The notes under the pieces are model-generated. The model was not told the origin of the DNA and ran no database searches. It saw only the letters and a program-made list of their open reading frames with translations. 26,773 nt of DNA from a virus. Of this stretch, positions 7,189 to 15,855 are shown one piece after another. Location: the IMG/VR virus record IMGVR_UViG_3300030012_002057, positions 1-26,773 of that record; one strand, given 5' to 3'. Position numbers and translations under genes: made by a program. The first letter of the stretch is position 1. The number at the start of each line of letters is the position of its first letter.

Positions 7189-9431
7189 TGCTCGAATGGT
7201 TGGTAACAATTTGACGTCGCGTTGTCGTAACGGTAACCGTACTTCTCGCAACAAACGCGCGTGACTTGATCAACTGTTGCCCCCGATGGATTCGAGAACT
7301 GTATTTTCCCGTCTGCCTTGTCGATGCCCGTTGGGAGAAATTGACAGTCCCGAATATCTGAAAGTACCTTCAGGAGTTCCACCTTTGCGAGGTCTTCCGA
7401 GGTAGCGTCGTAAGAGATTGACAGGATCCGCCAATAGGTATCCTTCAAGTAAATCTTATCCGAGAATTCGAATGAAGCAATGTCCGCCCGTGTCAACCGG
7501 AAGAATGCGGTGAGCTTACGAGCGTCGGAACTGTACAACTGATTCACGAAAGGCGACCAATACTTGTAGTAAAGCGTATTCAATGGGTTAGCTTCTACCA
7601 AATGAAAAGGGCGTTCGGGGCCATATCCTAAGTCCTCATCCGTAACCGTTGCTTCTAAATCGGAATACTGCGAAAAGGCAGGGTACGCCGTAGCGGTTTG
7701 CGTAGCGGAATTAGCGTCGTTGAACAAGTAAACATTTCCGGGTTCTCCTCCGTTCCAAAATGCCAAACGCGGCAGAGGGTCTTTAATTCGCTTGTCGTCT
7801 TGGTCGGTATCGACCAACATACGGTGAACCGCGAATTGTGTTCCCGGGATGTAAGATACGACGTGCGGAGCGAAGGGGCTTTTAATCTCCTTTGTACCCG
7901 ATGCGAAATCGTTCTCCGGATCATCTACGCGGTATCGACCATACACCCTCGAAGCGTTTTTGAACACCAAGTCGTTAACAAGGTCTTTTCCGTTCGAGTG
8001 CGTCCAGTCGTATTGGCGGCATTGTAAGTCCGTCGTTGGCTCTATTGTGATGTCTTTCGAGAGGTCTATTAAATTCGTCCAATCTTTCGACGTGCCAGAA
8101 CTGATGTAGGTATTGAACGGCTCAACGTACAGCTTCTTCGCGTTGTTTCTATCCGGGATGAATACGAGATTGAACATCTTTTGCAAACCGGATACGAAAT
8201 CGATTTGCTTCATTACGGGCATATTCGCGGCGGTGTCTACCGTTTGCCCGCTCGAAGGATCTGTTATTTCTACTACCTCCCAACCCGTAGTGCCGGGGCC
8301 AATTGTACCCGCCCCGTTCAAGGTCAAGTCAAAACCAGACGCGCTGATATTGCGTTGAAGAGTTATTGATTCGCCCGAGTTTAAAAATATGGGATCGGTC
8401 ACGACTGATACAAAGCTATCATCTACAACGGGGCCGGGAACGGCATCCATAATGGTAGCGATATTCGTGCTCCCCCCCTTTGCCAAACGCACCGTTAGAT
8501 TGATTGTCCCCGGTGAACTCAGCGTTGCATCAATGTTAACGCGAAAGCGGTAAAACGCTCGAACGGGTGTGGTGTATGTAGTTCCGTCAAAGTTGTTGTT
8601 TTGGTCGTAGAACGGTGAAGCCTCAGAGAAGCCAGTCAAGTTTGTAAAACCGGATCCGCTAACTGTGACATCACTTGTATATCCACAAAGCATAACGTTA
8701 TTACCGGGCCTTAGACATTCCGTAGCAGTGCAAATCCCAATAGGAGTCCGGTTTCCGTTGTTCATCAACAGATAGAGATCCGTAATCTCTTCGAAGCCCG
8801 TAGCCCCATCAAAAAAGTCGCTCTCCATCGTGTAACCCGCAGCATCGAGAATCTCTTCCAATAGTTTTGGGACACGGAAATACGGTGTAAAGTCGCCGTG
8901 TTCGAGTGGATTGTCAGTAGTCCAAATAGTGTCGCTTGTCCAGTTCTGCCCCTTGTCCGGGAGGCCGTAACGTATCGCACCGCTCGAAAGGCCACCTGCC
9001 CAACTCAATACAATTTGCGTTGCGTTAAGCGTGTGATTGTACGAGGAGAGGTCGAGGTCGGAAAGCATCCCGTCCCCTATATCGTGAGATAGGTTTGCCG
9101 TCTCTCCAAAGAATACGAGTTCTACGTCTGCGTACTTGCCCTTTTGAACGTATATCGCCTTCACCTGGACAAAGCCCCGCATTACCGGGATGGTGTTGTA
9201 TGTAAGCTCTGCGTCTACTTTGGTCTTGGGATCCCAATCCGGAATAAGTCCGAACTCGTTAACCGGGCCGAAGTAATCTTGGTTCTTCTTCGTGAGCGGT
9301 ACGCGGAAGGTCTGCGAAAAGTTCGAACTGCTCGAGTTGATGTCTTGCAAGTTGCTGAACTGATACGAGAGGTTCACGGGTTCATTCTCGTACAACTCTA
9401 TTTCGTTTCCGTCGATCGTAAGTCTTAACAT
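7185..9431 (-). CDS. Large tail/baseplate structural protein
   Basis: The product is 748 residues from ATG at 9431 (MLRLTIDGNEIELYENEPVN); a TTG one codon upstream is less likely. The N-terminus contains SSSSNFSQTFRVPLTKKNQD, which I recognise from large tail proteins of Bacteroidota phages and prophages. The middle (about 230-400) is Gly/Thr/Asn rich and beta-like. A later block (about 440-660) includes QKMFNLVFIPDRNNAKKLYV, DWTNLIDLSKDITIEPTTDL and FFRLTRADIASFEFSDKIYL, which resembles hub or distal-tail protein segments. The C-terminus carries Cys pairs (VCCEKYGY, NCYQPFEQ). A tail-tip hub or baseplate role is inferred from size, composition and its place upstream of the tape measure. Confidence 0.75.
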   Translation of the reverse strand: MLRLTIDGNEIELYENEPVNLSYQFSNLQDINSSSSNFSQTFRVPLTKKNQDYFGPVNEFGLIPDWDPKTKVDAELTYNTIPVMRGFVQVKAIYVQKGKYADVELVFFGETANLSHDIGDGMLSDLDLSSYNHTLNATQIVLSWAGGLSSGAIRYGLPDKGQNWTSDTIWTTDNPLEHGDFTPYFRVPKLLEEILDAAGYTMESDFFDGATGFEEITDLYLLMNNGNRTPIGICTATECLRPGNNVMLCGYTSDVTVSGSGFTNLTGFSEASPFYDQNNNFDGTTYTTPVRAFYRFRVNIDATLSSPGTINLTVRLAKGGSTNIATIMDAVPGPVVDDSFVSVVTDPIFLNSGESITLQRNISASGFDLTLNGAGTIGPGTTGWEVVEITDPSSGQTVDTAANMPVMKQIDFVSGLQKMFNLVFIPDRNNAKKLYVEPFNTYISSGTSKDWTNLIDLSKDITIEPTTDLQCRQYDWTHSNGKDLVNDLVFKNASRVYGRYRVDDPENDFASGTKEIKSPFAPHVVSYIPGTQFAVHRMLVDTDQDDKRIKDPLPRLAFWNGGEPGNVYLFNDANSATQTATAYPAFSQYSDLEATVTDEDLGYGPERPFHLVEANPLNTLYYKYWSPFVNQLYSSDARKLTAFFRLTRADIASFEFSDKIYLKDTYWRILSISYDATSEDLAKVELLKVLSDIRDCQFLPTGIDKADGKIQFSNPSGATVDQVTRVCCEKYGYRYDNATSNCYQPFEQ

Positions 9432-9449
9432 CAATTCAATTCTTTAGGG

Positions 9450-9497
9450 GTTCGAACATTGTCCCGCTTGGTCACCTGAACGGGACAGTTCTCGAAC
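9450..9497 (-). other. Long imperfect inverted repeat between two tail genes
   Basis: The arms at 9450-9469 and 9478-9497 match at 15 of 20 positions when one is reverse-complemented (blocks GTTCGA and TGTCCCG), around an 8-base loop GGTCACCT. It sits two bases past the stop of the 419-residue gene and before the next start at 9431. No T run follows, so it is probably an intercistronic RNA stem, a weak terminator or a protein-binding site. Confidence 0.45.
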
Positions 9498-9499
9498 TC

Positions 9500-10759
9500 T
9501 TAGCATCGGATGATTTGTGCGAGTTCAACTTCGAACGAAGTAACGAAGACCTTCGAAACGGTTTCTTCTTCTACCTGCATCGAGTTTTGTACGATTGTCA
9601 AAGGAACCCAAGAACCGTCAATATCGGCCATTACGTTTTTACTCCTCATACAAAATTGAAGTAAGGTGAGTTCCTCAATGGTGAGAATACCGTTCAACTG
9701 GTAGCGTTCCTTCGCTTCGAGTTGATACGGCTTTATCTGTCGTTCGCTGCCTCCTATTTGAAACTGCGCACCGCTGTAGTCGCCTACAATCTTTCGATAC
9801 GTCTTCTCTTCCCTTGTGAGCGTCTTTTGCTTCTTGCCGTTAAAGCGGAGGTAATCCCATCCGCCGCGCGTATTCGTCCACGCCAATTGAACCGCTTCGT
9901 TCTTGTTGTGTCGGCAGTCGTTGGTAATGCGTAGCGTGTTGCCCGTTGGCCCGCTCGAAGTAGACGGAATTACATCATAATAACCCCACCCTCCCGTAAC
10001 GCCGTTTAACTCGCTTGTGAGGGCTGCAAACGAAGCCGGGTAAACGTATGCATACAACAAGCTCCCGTCGGTTGTAGAGTCGCTCCAGGAAGTGGTGGGA
10101 ACCAAGCCCCCGTTGGTGCTATTTACCACGTATTCGAGGGTCGCTTCCTGACTCCCTGCCGTGTCGTAAATCTTGAATGTCAGTTGCGTAATGAGTGACC
10201 CGGTATCGTCCGAGTTAATAAAGGCGGCAACTCCTTGGTCTTCAATGGCTGCCTTTACATTTATTACGTTGCTCACGGGTACGCGATCCGTTAGCCATAC
10301 CTTTTTTGAGGTAGCCGTTCCGTAGTAATCCGAGAACGACGGGAACAGCCCTTGTGAGAGTTGCTCGTATCCGTCGAAGAGGTAATAATATGCTGAAGTA
10401 TCCTCCGCAAGAGTTTCGCTGCTTCCGTCGAAGTGTCCGACCTTCAAACGGTATCGCTTGATATTTCCATTTGAGCGGGAATACATCTTGTTATTCAGCG
10501 AGTGAATCGTCCCCGTCTGCGCAAATTTAAAAGCGTCCACTTCCAAGCGTCCCAAGATGGCTTCCGATAAATCGAAGAAGGCGGTATCTGCAGGGTTAGG
10601 GGTAAGGTAAACCTTGGAAATATTTGTACCGTTCTCCTCTACCTGAACTATAAAGCGGTAGTCGTCCGTAACGGTGATGTCCGGTATAATAGTAAAAAGG
10701 AGCTTTTGCCCGGCGGGTATCCAGGAGCCTCCTGCGGGGCCGTTGTCGATTGATGCCAT
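9500..10759 (-). CDS. Tail structural protein, family unknown
   Basis: The product is 419 residues, MASIDNGPAGGSWIPAGQKL onward. It is rich in Gly, Ser, Thr and aromatic residues with beta-strand periodicity throughout, and has no signal peptide or membrane segment. The segment AWTNTRGGWDYLRFNGKKQK (about 292-311) is the most distinctive. The last 60 residues (ELTLLQFCMRSKNVMADIDG, then VEEETVSKVFVTSFEVELAQ) resemble a closing beta-domain seen in Bacteroidota phage tail proteins. Its start shares one base with the stop of the connector-like gene (TAATG). The neighbours are a connector-like gene and a large tail protein, so a distal-tail or adhesion-related role is plausible but unproven. Confidence 0.7.
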   Translation of the reverse strand: MASIDNGPAGGSWIPAGQKLLFTIIPDITVTDDYRFIVQVEENGTNISKVYLTPNPADTAFFDLSEAILGRLEVDAFKFAQTGTIHSLNNKMYSRSNGNIKRYRLKVGHFDGSSETLAEDTSAYYYLFDGYEQLSQGLFPSFSDYYGTATSKKVWLTDRVPVSNVINVKAAIEDQGVAAFINSDDTGSLITQLTFKIYDTAGSQEATLEYVVNSTNGGLVPTTSWSDSTTDGSLLYAYVYPASFAALTSELNGVTGGWGYYDVIPSTSSGPTGNTLRITNDCRHNKNEAVQLAWTNTRGGWDYLRFNGKKQKTLTREEKTYRKIVGDYSGAQFQIGGSERQIKPYQLEAKERYQLNGILTIEELTLLQFCMRSKNVMADIDGSWVPLTIVQNSMQVEEETVSKVFVTSFEVELAQIIRC

Positions 10760-11319
10760 TACTTAACTGTAATATTTCCGAGATTCAACTTGAACTTATC
10801 TTTGATATCCTCCGCTACTGCCTCGCCGATTTGCTTGTTAAATCGACCGGAGACAGCAACAAAGGCTTTCTCATAGAACCGCAGTCCAACGATTCCCTTA
10901 CGTTTGACGCTGCGAGCGATCAAGAAAGCGAGGGAGTTCATATTGCTTTGGCTCTGCTTCTTGAATCGTCCCTTCTCATCGCGTAAACGGATGCCCTTCG
11001 AACGGATCCACGGCAAGAACACTTTGGACGGGGGTTGCTTGCGGAATCGAAAGAAAGGACTCTTTTGGTTCTTCTGCGTCCCGTTTACTCCCCAATGGAT
11101 GAACGCGGCGTACTTGTTGGCTTTGCCCCTCGCCCCAAAGGTGACCTCCCGCACTTCGTTACCGCGTACCCGGACGCGATACGACAGCGACCGTTTGAGC
11201 GTTCCGGTAGCTACTCCGTAATTCTTGTTCCGACCGATTCGGCGTCCTCCGATCCGGCGTTTTGCTGACTTGAGAACCTCATCGGCAAATAGGATGATTG
11301 CCTTGTTCAGGTTCTTCAT
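10759..11319 (-). CDS. HK97 gp10-like head-tail joining / tail completion protein
   Basis: The product is 186 residues and strongly basic. The pattern fits the gp10-like family: an N-terminal helix (MKNLNKAIILFADEVLKSAK), GVATGTLKRSLSYRVRVRGN, then KANKYAAFIHWGVNGTQK, FRFRKQPPSKVFLPWIRSKG and a C-terminal ARSVKRKGIVGLRFYEKAF helix. Here 'gain of amide-type rigidity, then aromatic HWG' is the recognisable core. Such proteins occupy the neck between connector and tail tube. ATG at 11319 overlaps the upstream stop as ATGA, and its stop overlaps the next start as TAATG. The gene is far from the other head-tail connector (25701-26264), which is unusual. The family call is from recalled similarity. 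Confidence 0.65.
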   Translation of the reverse strand: MKNLNKAIILFADEVLKSAKRRIGGRRIGRNKNYGVATGTLKRSLSYRVRVRGNEVREVTFGARGKANKYAAFIHWGVNGTQKNQKSPFFRFRKQPPSKVFLPWIRSKGIRLRDEKGRFKKQSQSNMNSLAFLIARSVKRKGIVGLRFYEKAFVAVSGRFNKQIGEAVAEDIKDKFKLNLGNITVK

Positions 11320-11567
11320 CGCTTGCCGTATTCACCTATTGGGATGTCAATAACAACGTGCGTTCCATCTGGTTGCACGTATTCCATCTGCCGTGGTTCA
11401 GTTACCACCCACGTTTCATAAGTGGCATAGTAAACCCCATCGATTTCTTCGCATTCCTCTATTGACTCTTGGTCGTACAAAAAAACCATATTTGGGACAC
11501 GACTATCAGTCCAACCTTCGAAAAAATCCGTGTCTTCGGGCACAGTTACTCTATATGTATTTTTCAT
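11316..11567 (-). CDS. Small acidic protein of unknown function
   Basis: The product is 83 residues, MKNTYRVTVPEDTDFFEGWT onward, acidic, with many Tyr, Val and Thr and a likely all-beta fold. It starts 2 bases after the stop of the RCC1-like fibre gene and its own stop overlaps the gp10-like start (ATGA). It shows no membrane segment or known motif. Its place directly after a fibre gene suggests a fibre chaperone or accessory tail protein, but that is only positional. I do not recognise the family. Confidence 0.65.
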   Translation of the reverse strand: MKNTYRVTVPEDTDFFEGWTDSRVPNMVFLYDQESIEECEEIDGVYYATYETWVVTEPRQMEYVQPDGTHVVIDIPIGEYGKR

Positions 11568-11569
11568 AT

Positions 11570-12808
11570 TTAACCTACAATAAAAAAGTGACCACTTGAG
11601 TTGTCATTATAAGCGATGCAACCAACAGTTGAATTAGCGGATCGCAAGACTTCCCAAGAAGAGTTGTTGACTACACTTAAACCGGCAGCTAACTTGAGTT
11701 CATACGCATTATTCCCCCCCATTCTACATTCCCCAGACTTTATTGCGAAACAATTTCTTGTCGTACTTCCGTTTAAATCCCAACCGAAGTAGTCTTGCCA
11801 CCCCGTGCCAAGCGAGTCCAGGCGAAGGCCCGCTGATGCGTCTTGAGCATTATCTGAAGACGAAACAGCATTGTCGGGCCTAATATAGCTGTTGTATGCA
11901 TACCCGTGAAACCTTAGATATCCATCTGTATCTATGTTGCACATGCCGTAATAAGTCATAGTGCCAATTTTTGAGCAGACATAATCAGAGGTGCTGTCAA
12001 CCATTAGCAATGGGCCGTTCTTATCGCCACTTCCCGTAAGCTGTGGCCCTGCAAATCTATTGGCATTATTACCCGTAAAGTAAACGTCGCCGTTAGTCAT
12101 CAGAAACTGAGCGCATCTATAGCCAGGCTTTACATCCGCAAAAGTGGTTAGGTCAAATTGCTCTCTCGATAAAGTTGAAATGGTGCTTGTGTTGCCTTGG
12201 CCTAACATATAATCATAACCATAACCACACGCGTAAAGATGCCCACTTGTATTTATTAAATAAGTCGCTCGATATCCAAACTGGATTTTCGACCAGTCGC
12301 CAGAACTATTCACCTCCGTCCAACTGCTGACGCTTGATGTTGAGCCGTCGCCTCGCATTCGATATGAACCACGCCCTAAAAACCAATAATCTCCGTCTTT
12401 TATCGCCCCGAATTGATTGTCTCCGCCAGTTATATCTGTCCAATTTGTATCTGATCCGTATTGTCGCCACGTACCATCCGCTATGTATGCAGAAGGCTTG
12501 TAGTAAGTATTCCCAGGAGCAGAGGAAGGGTAATTGTACCAAAGGGTGCCATCGCTTTTCAGGGCGTGAAACTGAACGTACTCGTTGCAAACAATTTTAG
12601 TAAAAGAGTTCGTGGTGTCTGTTGGCCCCCTTCCAAATTCAGCACCAACTGAGGAATTATAGGGGTTTACTGCATCTCCTATTAGCTGTACACCAGTCGT
12701 AGCTAAGGCGTTTGCCGTTAAGCCCGTGCCGCCTGAAGGCACGTCTTGTTCGTTGATTTTTGCGATATCTGCCATTTCGATTCCGTTATTTTTATTGATA
12801 GTAGGCAT
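11570..12808 (-). CDS. RCC1-repeat-like tail fibre / receptor-binding protein
   Basis: The product is 412 residues. ATG at 12808 shares a base with the stop of the long fibre gene (TAATG); an internal ATG gives MADIAKINEQDVPSGGTGLT, a common opening of Bacteroidota phage fibres. From about residue 80 on there are repeating units in which a hydrophobic strand, a short [KNT]xDGxxxxxG turn and an aromatic strand recur: ALKSDGTLWYN, GAIKDGDYWFLG, LINTSGHLYACGYGYDYMLG, LMTNGDVYFTGNN and NIDTDGYLRFHGY. This is the signature of RCC1-type seven-bladed propellers. The protein most likely sits at the tail tip and binds the host surface. The C-terminal SSGHFFIVG closes the propeller. The receptor and whether it enzymatically acts cannot be told from the sequence. 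Confidence 0.75.
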   Translation of the reverse strand: MPTINKNNGIEMADIAKINEQDVPSGGTGLTANALATTGVQLIGDAVNPYNSSVGAEFGRGPTDTTNSFTKIVCNEYVQFHALKSDGTLWYNYPSSAPGNTYYKPSAYIADGTWRQYGSDTNWTDITGGDNQFGAIKDGDYWFLGRGSYRMRGDGSTSSVSSWTEVNSSGDWSKIQFGYRATYLINTSGHLYACGYGYDYMLGQGNTSTISTLSREQFDLTTFADVKPGYRCAQFLMTNGDVYFTGNNANRFAGPQLTGSGDKNGPLLMVDSTSDYVCSKIGTMTYYGMCNIDTDGYLRFHGYAYNSYIRPDNAVSSSDNAQDASAGLRLDSLGTGWQDYFGWDLNGSTTRNCFAIKSGECRMGGNNAYELKLAAGLSVVNNSSWEVLRSANSTVGCIAYNDNSSGHFFIVG

Positions 12809-15186
12809 TACGCAAGCTCGATAAAGTCGTTCGACGGATTGAACCAAATTTGTCCGTTCGCGCTGTCGAGGCAATAACCAACGACGCGAACAATATCTCC
12901 CGTTCCCGAAGGTGCGGTACTCGTAATATCTCCCGCCGTGGTCGATACGTACAACTCTTCCCCAATCGTTCCGGGGTCGTGGTCGAGTGTAAACATCCCC
13001 CGCAATAACATCCCGTCAACATCCGGATCGGTTCCCAATGCGAGGGCTAACAAAACACCCCCCGCTGTACCCGTTGCGTCTGCGTCGGCAAGCGTCCAAC
13101 CGCCGCTGCTGTTGAGGTAATGCAACGCCCCTTGCGTTGTGGATCCCGTACCAATTTTTACGATGTCGCCGTTGCTGCTGTAATCAGTTGCGGACGTTTT
13201 AGCGAACAAGATGTTTTTCGTATTCGTATCGAGGTCGCCTCCGAGTTGCGGTGTGGTATCTTCCACAATATGCGAAATACCACCGCCTCCGCCTCCGCCT
13301 CCGGTTCCATTGGAAGCAGCGGTAATTCTACCTTGTGCATCGACAGTAATATCTGCGGAGGTGTAACTGCCGGCGGTAACTGCCGTATTTGCAAGATCTA
13401 TTGTCCCGGTCGCGGTAATCGTCCCGCCGTCTAACCCTACCCCTGCCGTTATGCTTGTAACTCCCGCGTTATCATCTGTCCAATCCAAAGCCCCGTTGCC
13501 GTCGGTTTTGAGTAATTGGTTAGCGTTGCCGTCTGTCGTTGGCAGAGTAAGCGTGTAATCTGCACCTGCTGAATGCGCCGGGCTTTGTATCGTAACGCCG
13601 TGGGAGCCCTCTTCGCATTTCAACCGAATAGCACCGGGATTCGTTGCGCCTTGTATATCAACTAAACCAGTACCATTCGGGAGCAGTTTAATATCTCCGT
13701 TTGTTGTGGTTGTTGTAATCGTGTTTGCTTGCGTGTCGAGGTTGCCTGTTAGTTGTGCGCTTGATGCCATCAACGCGCCCGCAGAGGCTACGTTCGTTGC
13801 GTCCGTTACATCGGCTCCAGTTTCGATACCTGCGAGCTTCGTAGCGTCCGCGCTTGGGTAACTGTTCTTCGCTGTGTTCGCCGTTATCGCGTTGGCTTGT
13901 GCCGTGCTTATCGTCGTGGTATCTCCTGCAAGTGCGGTTGTACTGGTAGTTCCTAACTGCAAGAGCGCGGTATCCCCTTCGAGGGCTGTTCCTGCGCTCG
14001 TTCCAAAGCCCGGGAAAGAGGTCTTTGCGGTATTTGCTTGAACCGCTGAATCTTGAGATATATCGCTCGTAAGTGCGAGCGTTCCGGCAGTAGCAGGAAG
14101 CAAAACGGTAATATCGCCCGATGCGTTAGGTACTCGAAGCCAAATCTTATCGCCGCTCGAATCCTCGAACTTAAACGTGTTACCGCTCTTGATAATCGTT
14201 TCCGCTACGTCTTCAGTCGTCGTACCTTCTATTCGAATGGCCGTAAATTCTGCGGATCCGTCGGAATCGGTTGCAACGGTAATATCTACGACACCCGGAG
14301 AGCTTTCCGTTATGGATATACCCGTGAGGTTTACCTTCATTGCAGCCGTGGTAGCTTGCAAGTCGATGTTACCCTTTGTGGTATCGTTGAGGGTGTCGAA
14401 CATCTGCGCACCAGTACCGCTCGCCTTGAAGTTTGCGAGCAGTTGTTGCAGCCCTGGGTTCAGTTGGAACTTGGTTGTTCCGCTATTGTACGAAAGCACG
14501 TCCCCGCCCGACGGAGTGCCGACAATATCAACATCGGATAAATCATCTAAGGATTCCGCCCCTCCTCCTCCGGTATCGAGGGTAACTACTCCGTCGCCGT
14601 TATCGGTTAAGGTGCCGTTCGTTACTTTGATCGTGCGAACGCTGAGGACATCGGTAGCACCATCGACCGTCAACATTCGAAGGATACCCCGTCGGGCGTA
14701 CGCTACTTCGTCCCCGCCTTCCGGGCTAACCCCGTCAATAGGTGCGTTACAAGCGTCCCATTCGTAAGGGATGGAAACGGACAGATCCAAGAGAACCCCG
14801 GAGAGTACGTTCTTTGTTTCTTCTTCAAGCGGAGTAGTCGTGGCGTTTACGACCTCGTAATCCTGCGCAAATAAGAAGATATTTCCGCCGTTCTTAATAT
14901 CGGCAATAATGTCCTCCGCGCATTGCTCCGCATCGCTCACCACCTCCTTCTGTCGGTCTACCTTCTTCGTCTTATCGGCGGGTACGTCGAGGATATACAC
15001 CTCAAGGTTGTACGTCTTCGTTCCGGGGTCGTAGGTTGCTCCCGTATAAACGAGGTGCATCAACGGGAACGAGGTGAACTTCGTGAGGTCTACGTCATCG
15101 GGAGAGCCAAACGAAAAGGTTTCGATGAAGAAGTGATTCTCCGCGAATATCTTGAAGCGTTCGACGATGTTGTTAAACGTGATCAT
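12808..15186 (-). CDS. Long tail protein: tail-terminator-like N-terminus fused to a fibre
   Basis: The product is 792 residues. Residues 1 to about 150 (MITFNNIVERFKIFAENHFF, then FTSFPLMHLVYTGATYDPGT, VYILDVPADK and a Cys/Ala-rich helix) look like a compact folded domain found as a separate protein in other Bacteroidota phages, probably a tail-terminator or completion protein. Residues about 210-660 are Thr/Ala/Gly/Asp-rich and collagen-free, with repeated LTGNLDTQANTITTTTTNGD-type strands, as in trimeric fibre shafts. A run of eight glycines at about 629-636 separates the shaft from a C-terminal domain of about 155 residues (YCLDSANGQIWFNPSNDFIE near the end). The fusion would anchor the fibre to the tail. 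The start overlaps the chaperone frameshift product by 14 bases. Confidence 0.8.
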   Translation of the reverse strand: MITFNNIVERFKIFAENHFFIETFSFGSPDDVDLTKFTSFPLMHLVYTGATYDPGTKTYNLEVYILDVPADKTKKVDRQKEVVSDAEQCAEDIIADIKNGGNIFLFAQDYEVVNATTTPLEEETKNVLSGVLLDLSVSIPYEWDACNAPIDGVSPEGGDEVAYARRGILRMLTVDGATDVLSVRTIKVTNGTLTDNGDGVVTLDTGGGGAESLDDLSDVDIVGTPSGGDVLSYNSGTTKFQLNPGLQQLLANFKASGTGAQMFDTLNDTTKGNIDLQATTAAMKVNLTGISITESSPGVVDITVATDSDGSAEFTAIRIEGTTTEDVAETIIKSGNTFKFEDSSGDKIWLRVPNASGDITVLLPATAGTLALTSDISQDSAVQANTAKTSFPGFGTSAGTALEGDTALLQLGTTSTTALAGDTTTISTAQANAITANTAKNSYPSADATKLAGIETGADVTDATNVASAGALMASSAQLTGNLDTQANTITTTTTNGDIKLLPNGTGLVDIQGATNPGAIRLKCEEGSHGVTIQSPAHSAGADYTLTLPTTDGNANQLLKTDGNGALDWTDDNAGVTSITAGVGLDGGTITATGTIDLANTAVTAGSYTSADITVDAQGRITAASNGTGGGGGGGGISHIVEDTTPQLGGDLDTNTKNILFAKTSATDYSSNGDIVKIGTGSTTQGALHYLNSSGGWTLADADATGTAGGVLLALALGTDPDVDGMLLRGMFTLDHDPGTIGEELYVSTTAGDITSTAPSGTGDIVRVVGYCLDSANGQIWFNPSNDFIELA
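13281..13304 (-). repeat. Short (GGAGGC) tandem repeat encoding a glycine run
   Basis: The plus strand reads caccgcctccgcctccgcct followed by ccgg, a hexamer repeat in frame inside the long fibre gene. It encodes a flexible polyglycine hinge between the fibre shaft and the C-terminal domain. Such a tract could change length by slippage in steps of two residues. Confidence 0.6.
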
Positions 15187-15855
15187 GTGCGAGCTTGTCT
15201 TTTAAATACGAAAGGTGTTGAAATACCACTTGTATAGGGAGTTCCGTAACCTTGTCCATCTTGAGGAGGTCTTCACCTGCGAGGGCGTGGAGGACGTGAT
15301 ACCATCCCCATTTTTCGCCGACTGGATCGCTGCCTCCGCTACCTCCAGTAAAGAGGACTTCATATCGAGCAGCAGTTCGTTTCTGGTAGTCCAAAAAAAA
15401 AGCAGCGTTCCGGATACGAGGTCGGCGGGCATCTCCTCAAATATCGAAGCGTCTTCTTTGGCGGTGTATTTCTTTACCTCGTATTTCTCTCCGAGTTCGT
15501 AGGTAACCTCCCGAAAGAGAACCGCCATCACTTTGTGGGCGTTCTTCCAAAAGTCTTCGAGGTAGTTTTCTAGGTCGATCCATTCCCCCGCCGTGAATGC
15601 GTCCCAATCGGGAACGAAGCCGAAGCGTTTTCCGGTTATCTCTACGACTTTCTCGAATCGTGCGGTCTCTTGGGTTAGCAGTTGGTCAAGGTGCGCTGTA
15701 GCGGCTTCTATGAGCTTCTGAGGCATCGTCCGTAGTTTGTCTACGGATTGACCTGTACAAATGGAGATGCGTTCGAGTTGGTTCTCGCTTGTCATCATTA
15801 CTTGCAGTTCTCCGAGCGTGAGATCCGACCATCTATGAGGGAGGCGTAATTCCAT
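15173..15855 (-). CDS. Tail assembly chaperone, long form made by -1 frameshift
   Basis: This entry spans two frames joined at the T9 tract (15401-15393 on the minus strand). Residues 1-154 come from the frame that starts at ATG 15855. The ribosome then slips back one base and reads TTG GAC TAC onward, adding 73 residues, for about 227 in total. The added part contains EKWGWYHVLHALAGEDLLKM and LPIQVVFQHLSYLKDK, a pattern I recognise as the C-terminal domain of tail assembly chaperones. The N-terminal part (FVPDWDAFTAGEWIDLENYL, FWKNAHKVMAVLFREVTYEL) is also typical. By analogy with lambda gpG/gpGT, the long form would bind the tape measure and recruit tail-tube subunits. The frameshift is inferred from sequence; a homopolymer sequencing error is the alternative. 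Confidence 0.7.
15202..15855 (-). CDS. Tail assembly chaperone, short form (no frameshift)
   Basis: The unshifted frame encodes 217 residues: MELRLPHRWSDLTLGELQVM, the shared chaperone domain to residue 154, then 63 residues that start WTTRNELLLDMKSSLLEVAE and end YKWYFNTFRI. In the lambda-type system this is the more abundant form, analogous to gpG. The unshifted C-terminus is less conserved in appearance than the shifted one, but a helix-like LLLDMKSSLLEVAEAAIQSA is present. The gene follows a terminator at 15907-15930. No SD-like site is seen before the ATG, and the leader is A-rich. Confidence 0.7.
   Translation of the reverse strand: MELRLPHRWSDLTLGELQVMMTSENQLERISICTGQSVDKLRTMPQKLIEAATAHLDQLLTQETARFEKVVEITGKRFGFVPDWDAFTAGEWIDLENYLEDFWKNAHKVMAVLFREVTYELGEKYEVKKYTAKEDASIFEEMPADLVSGTLLFFWTTRNELLLDMKSSLLEVAEAAIQSAKNGDGITSSTPSQVKTSSRWTRLRNSLYKWYFNTFRI
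15392..15403 (-). promoter_or_regulatory. Slippery T9 tract for -1 frameshifting
   Basis: The minus strand reads GCTTTTTTTTTG. In frame 0 the codons are CTT TTT TTT TGG. A slip of one base back gives TTT then TTG, entering a frame open for 73 codons whose stop overlaps the next start. A nine-base run of one nucleotide also permits polymerase slippage during transcription, which would give the same product. Confidence 0.65.

Noticed and set aside
14177-14767. 196-codon plus-strand frame opposite the long fibre gene
   Set aside because: Antisense of a Thr/Gly-rich repetitive coding region, giving Val/Pro/Ser runs; all genuine genes here are on the minus strand.
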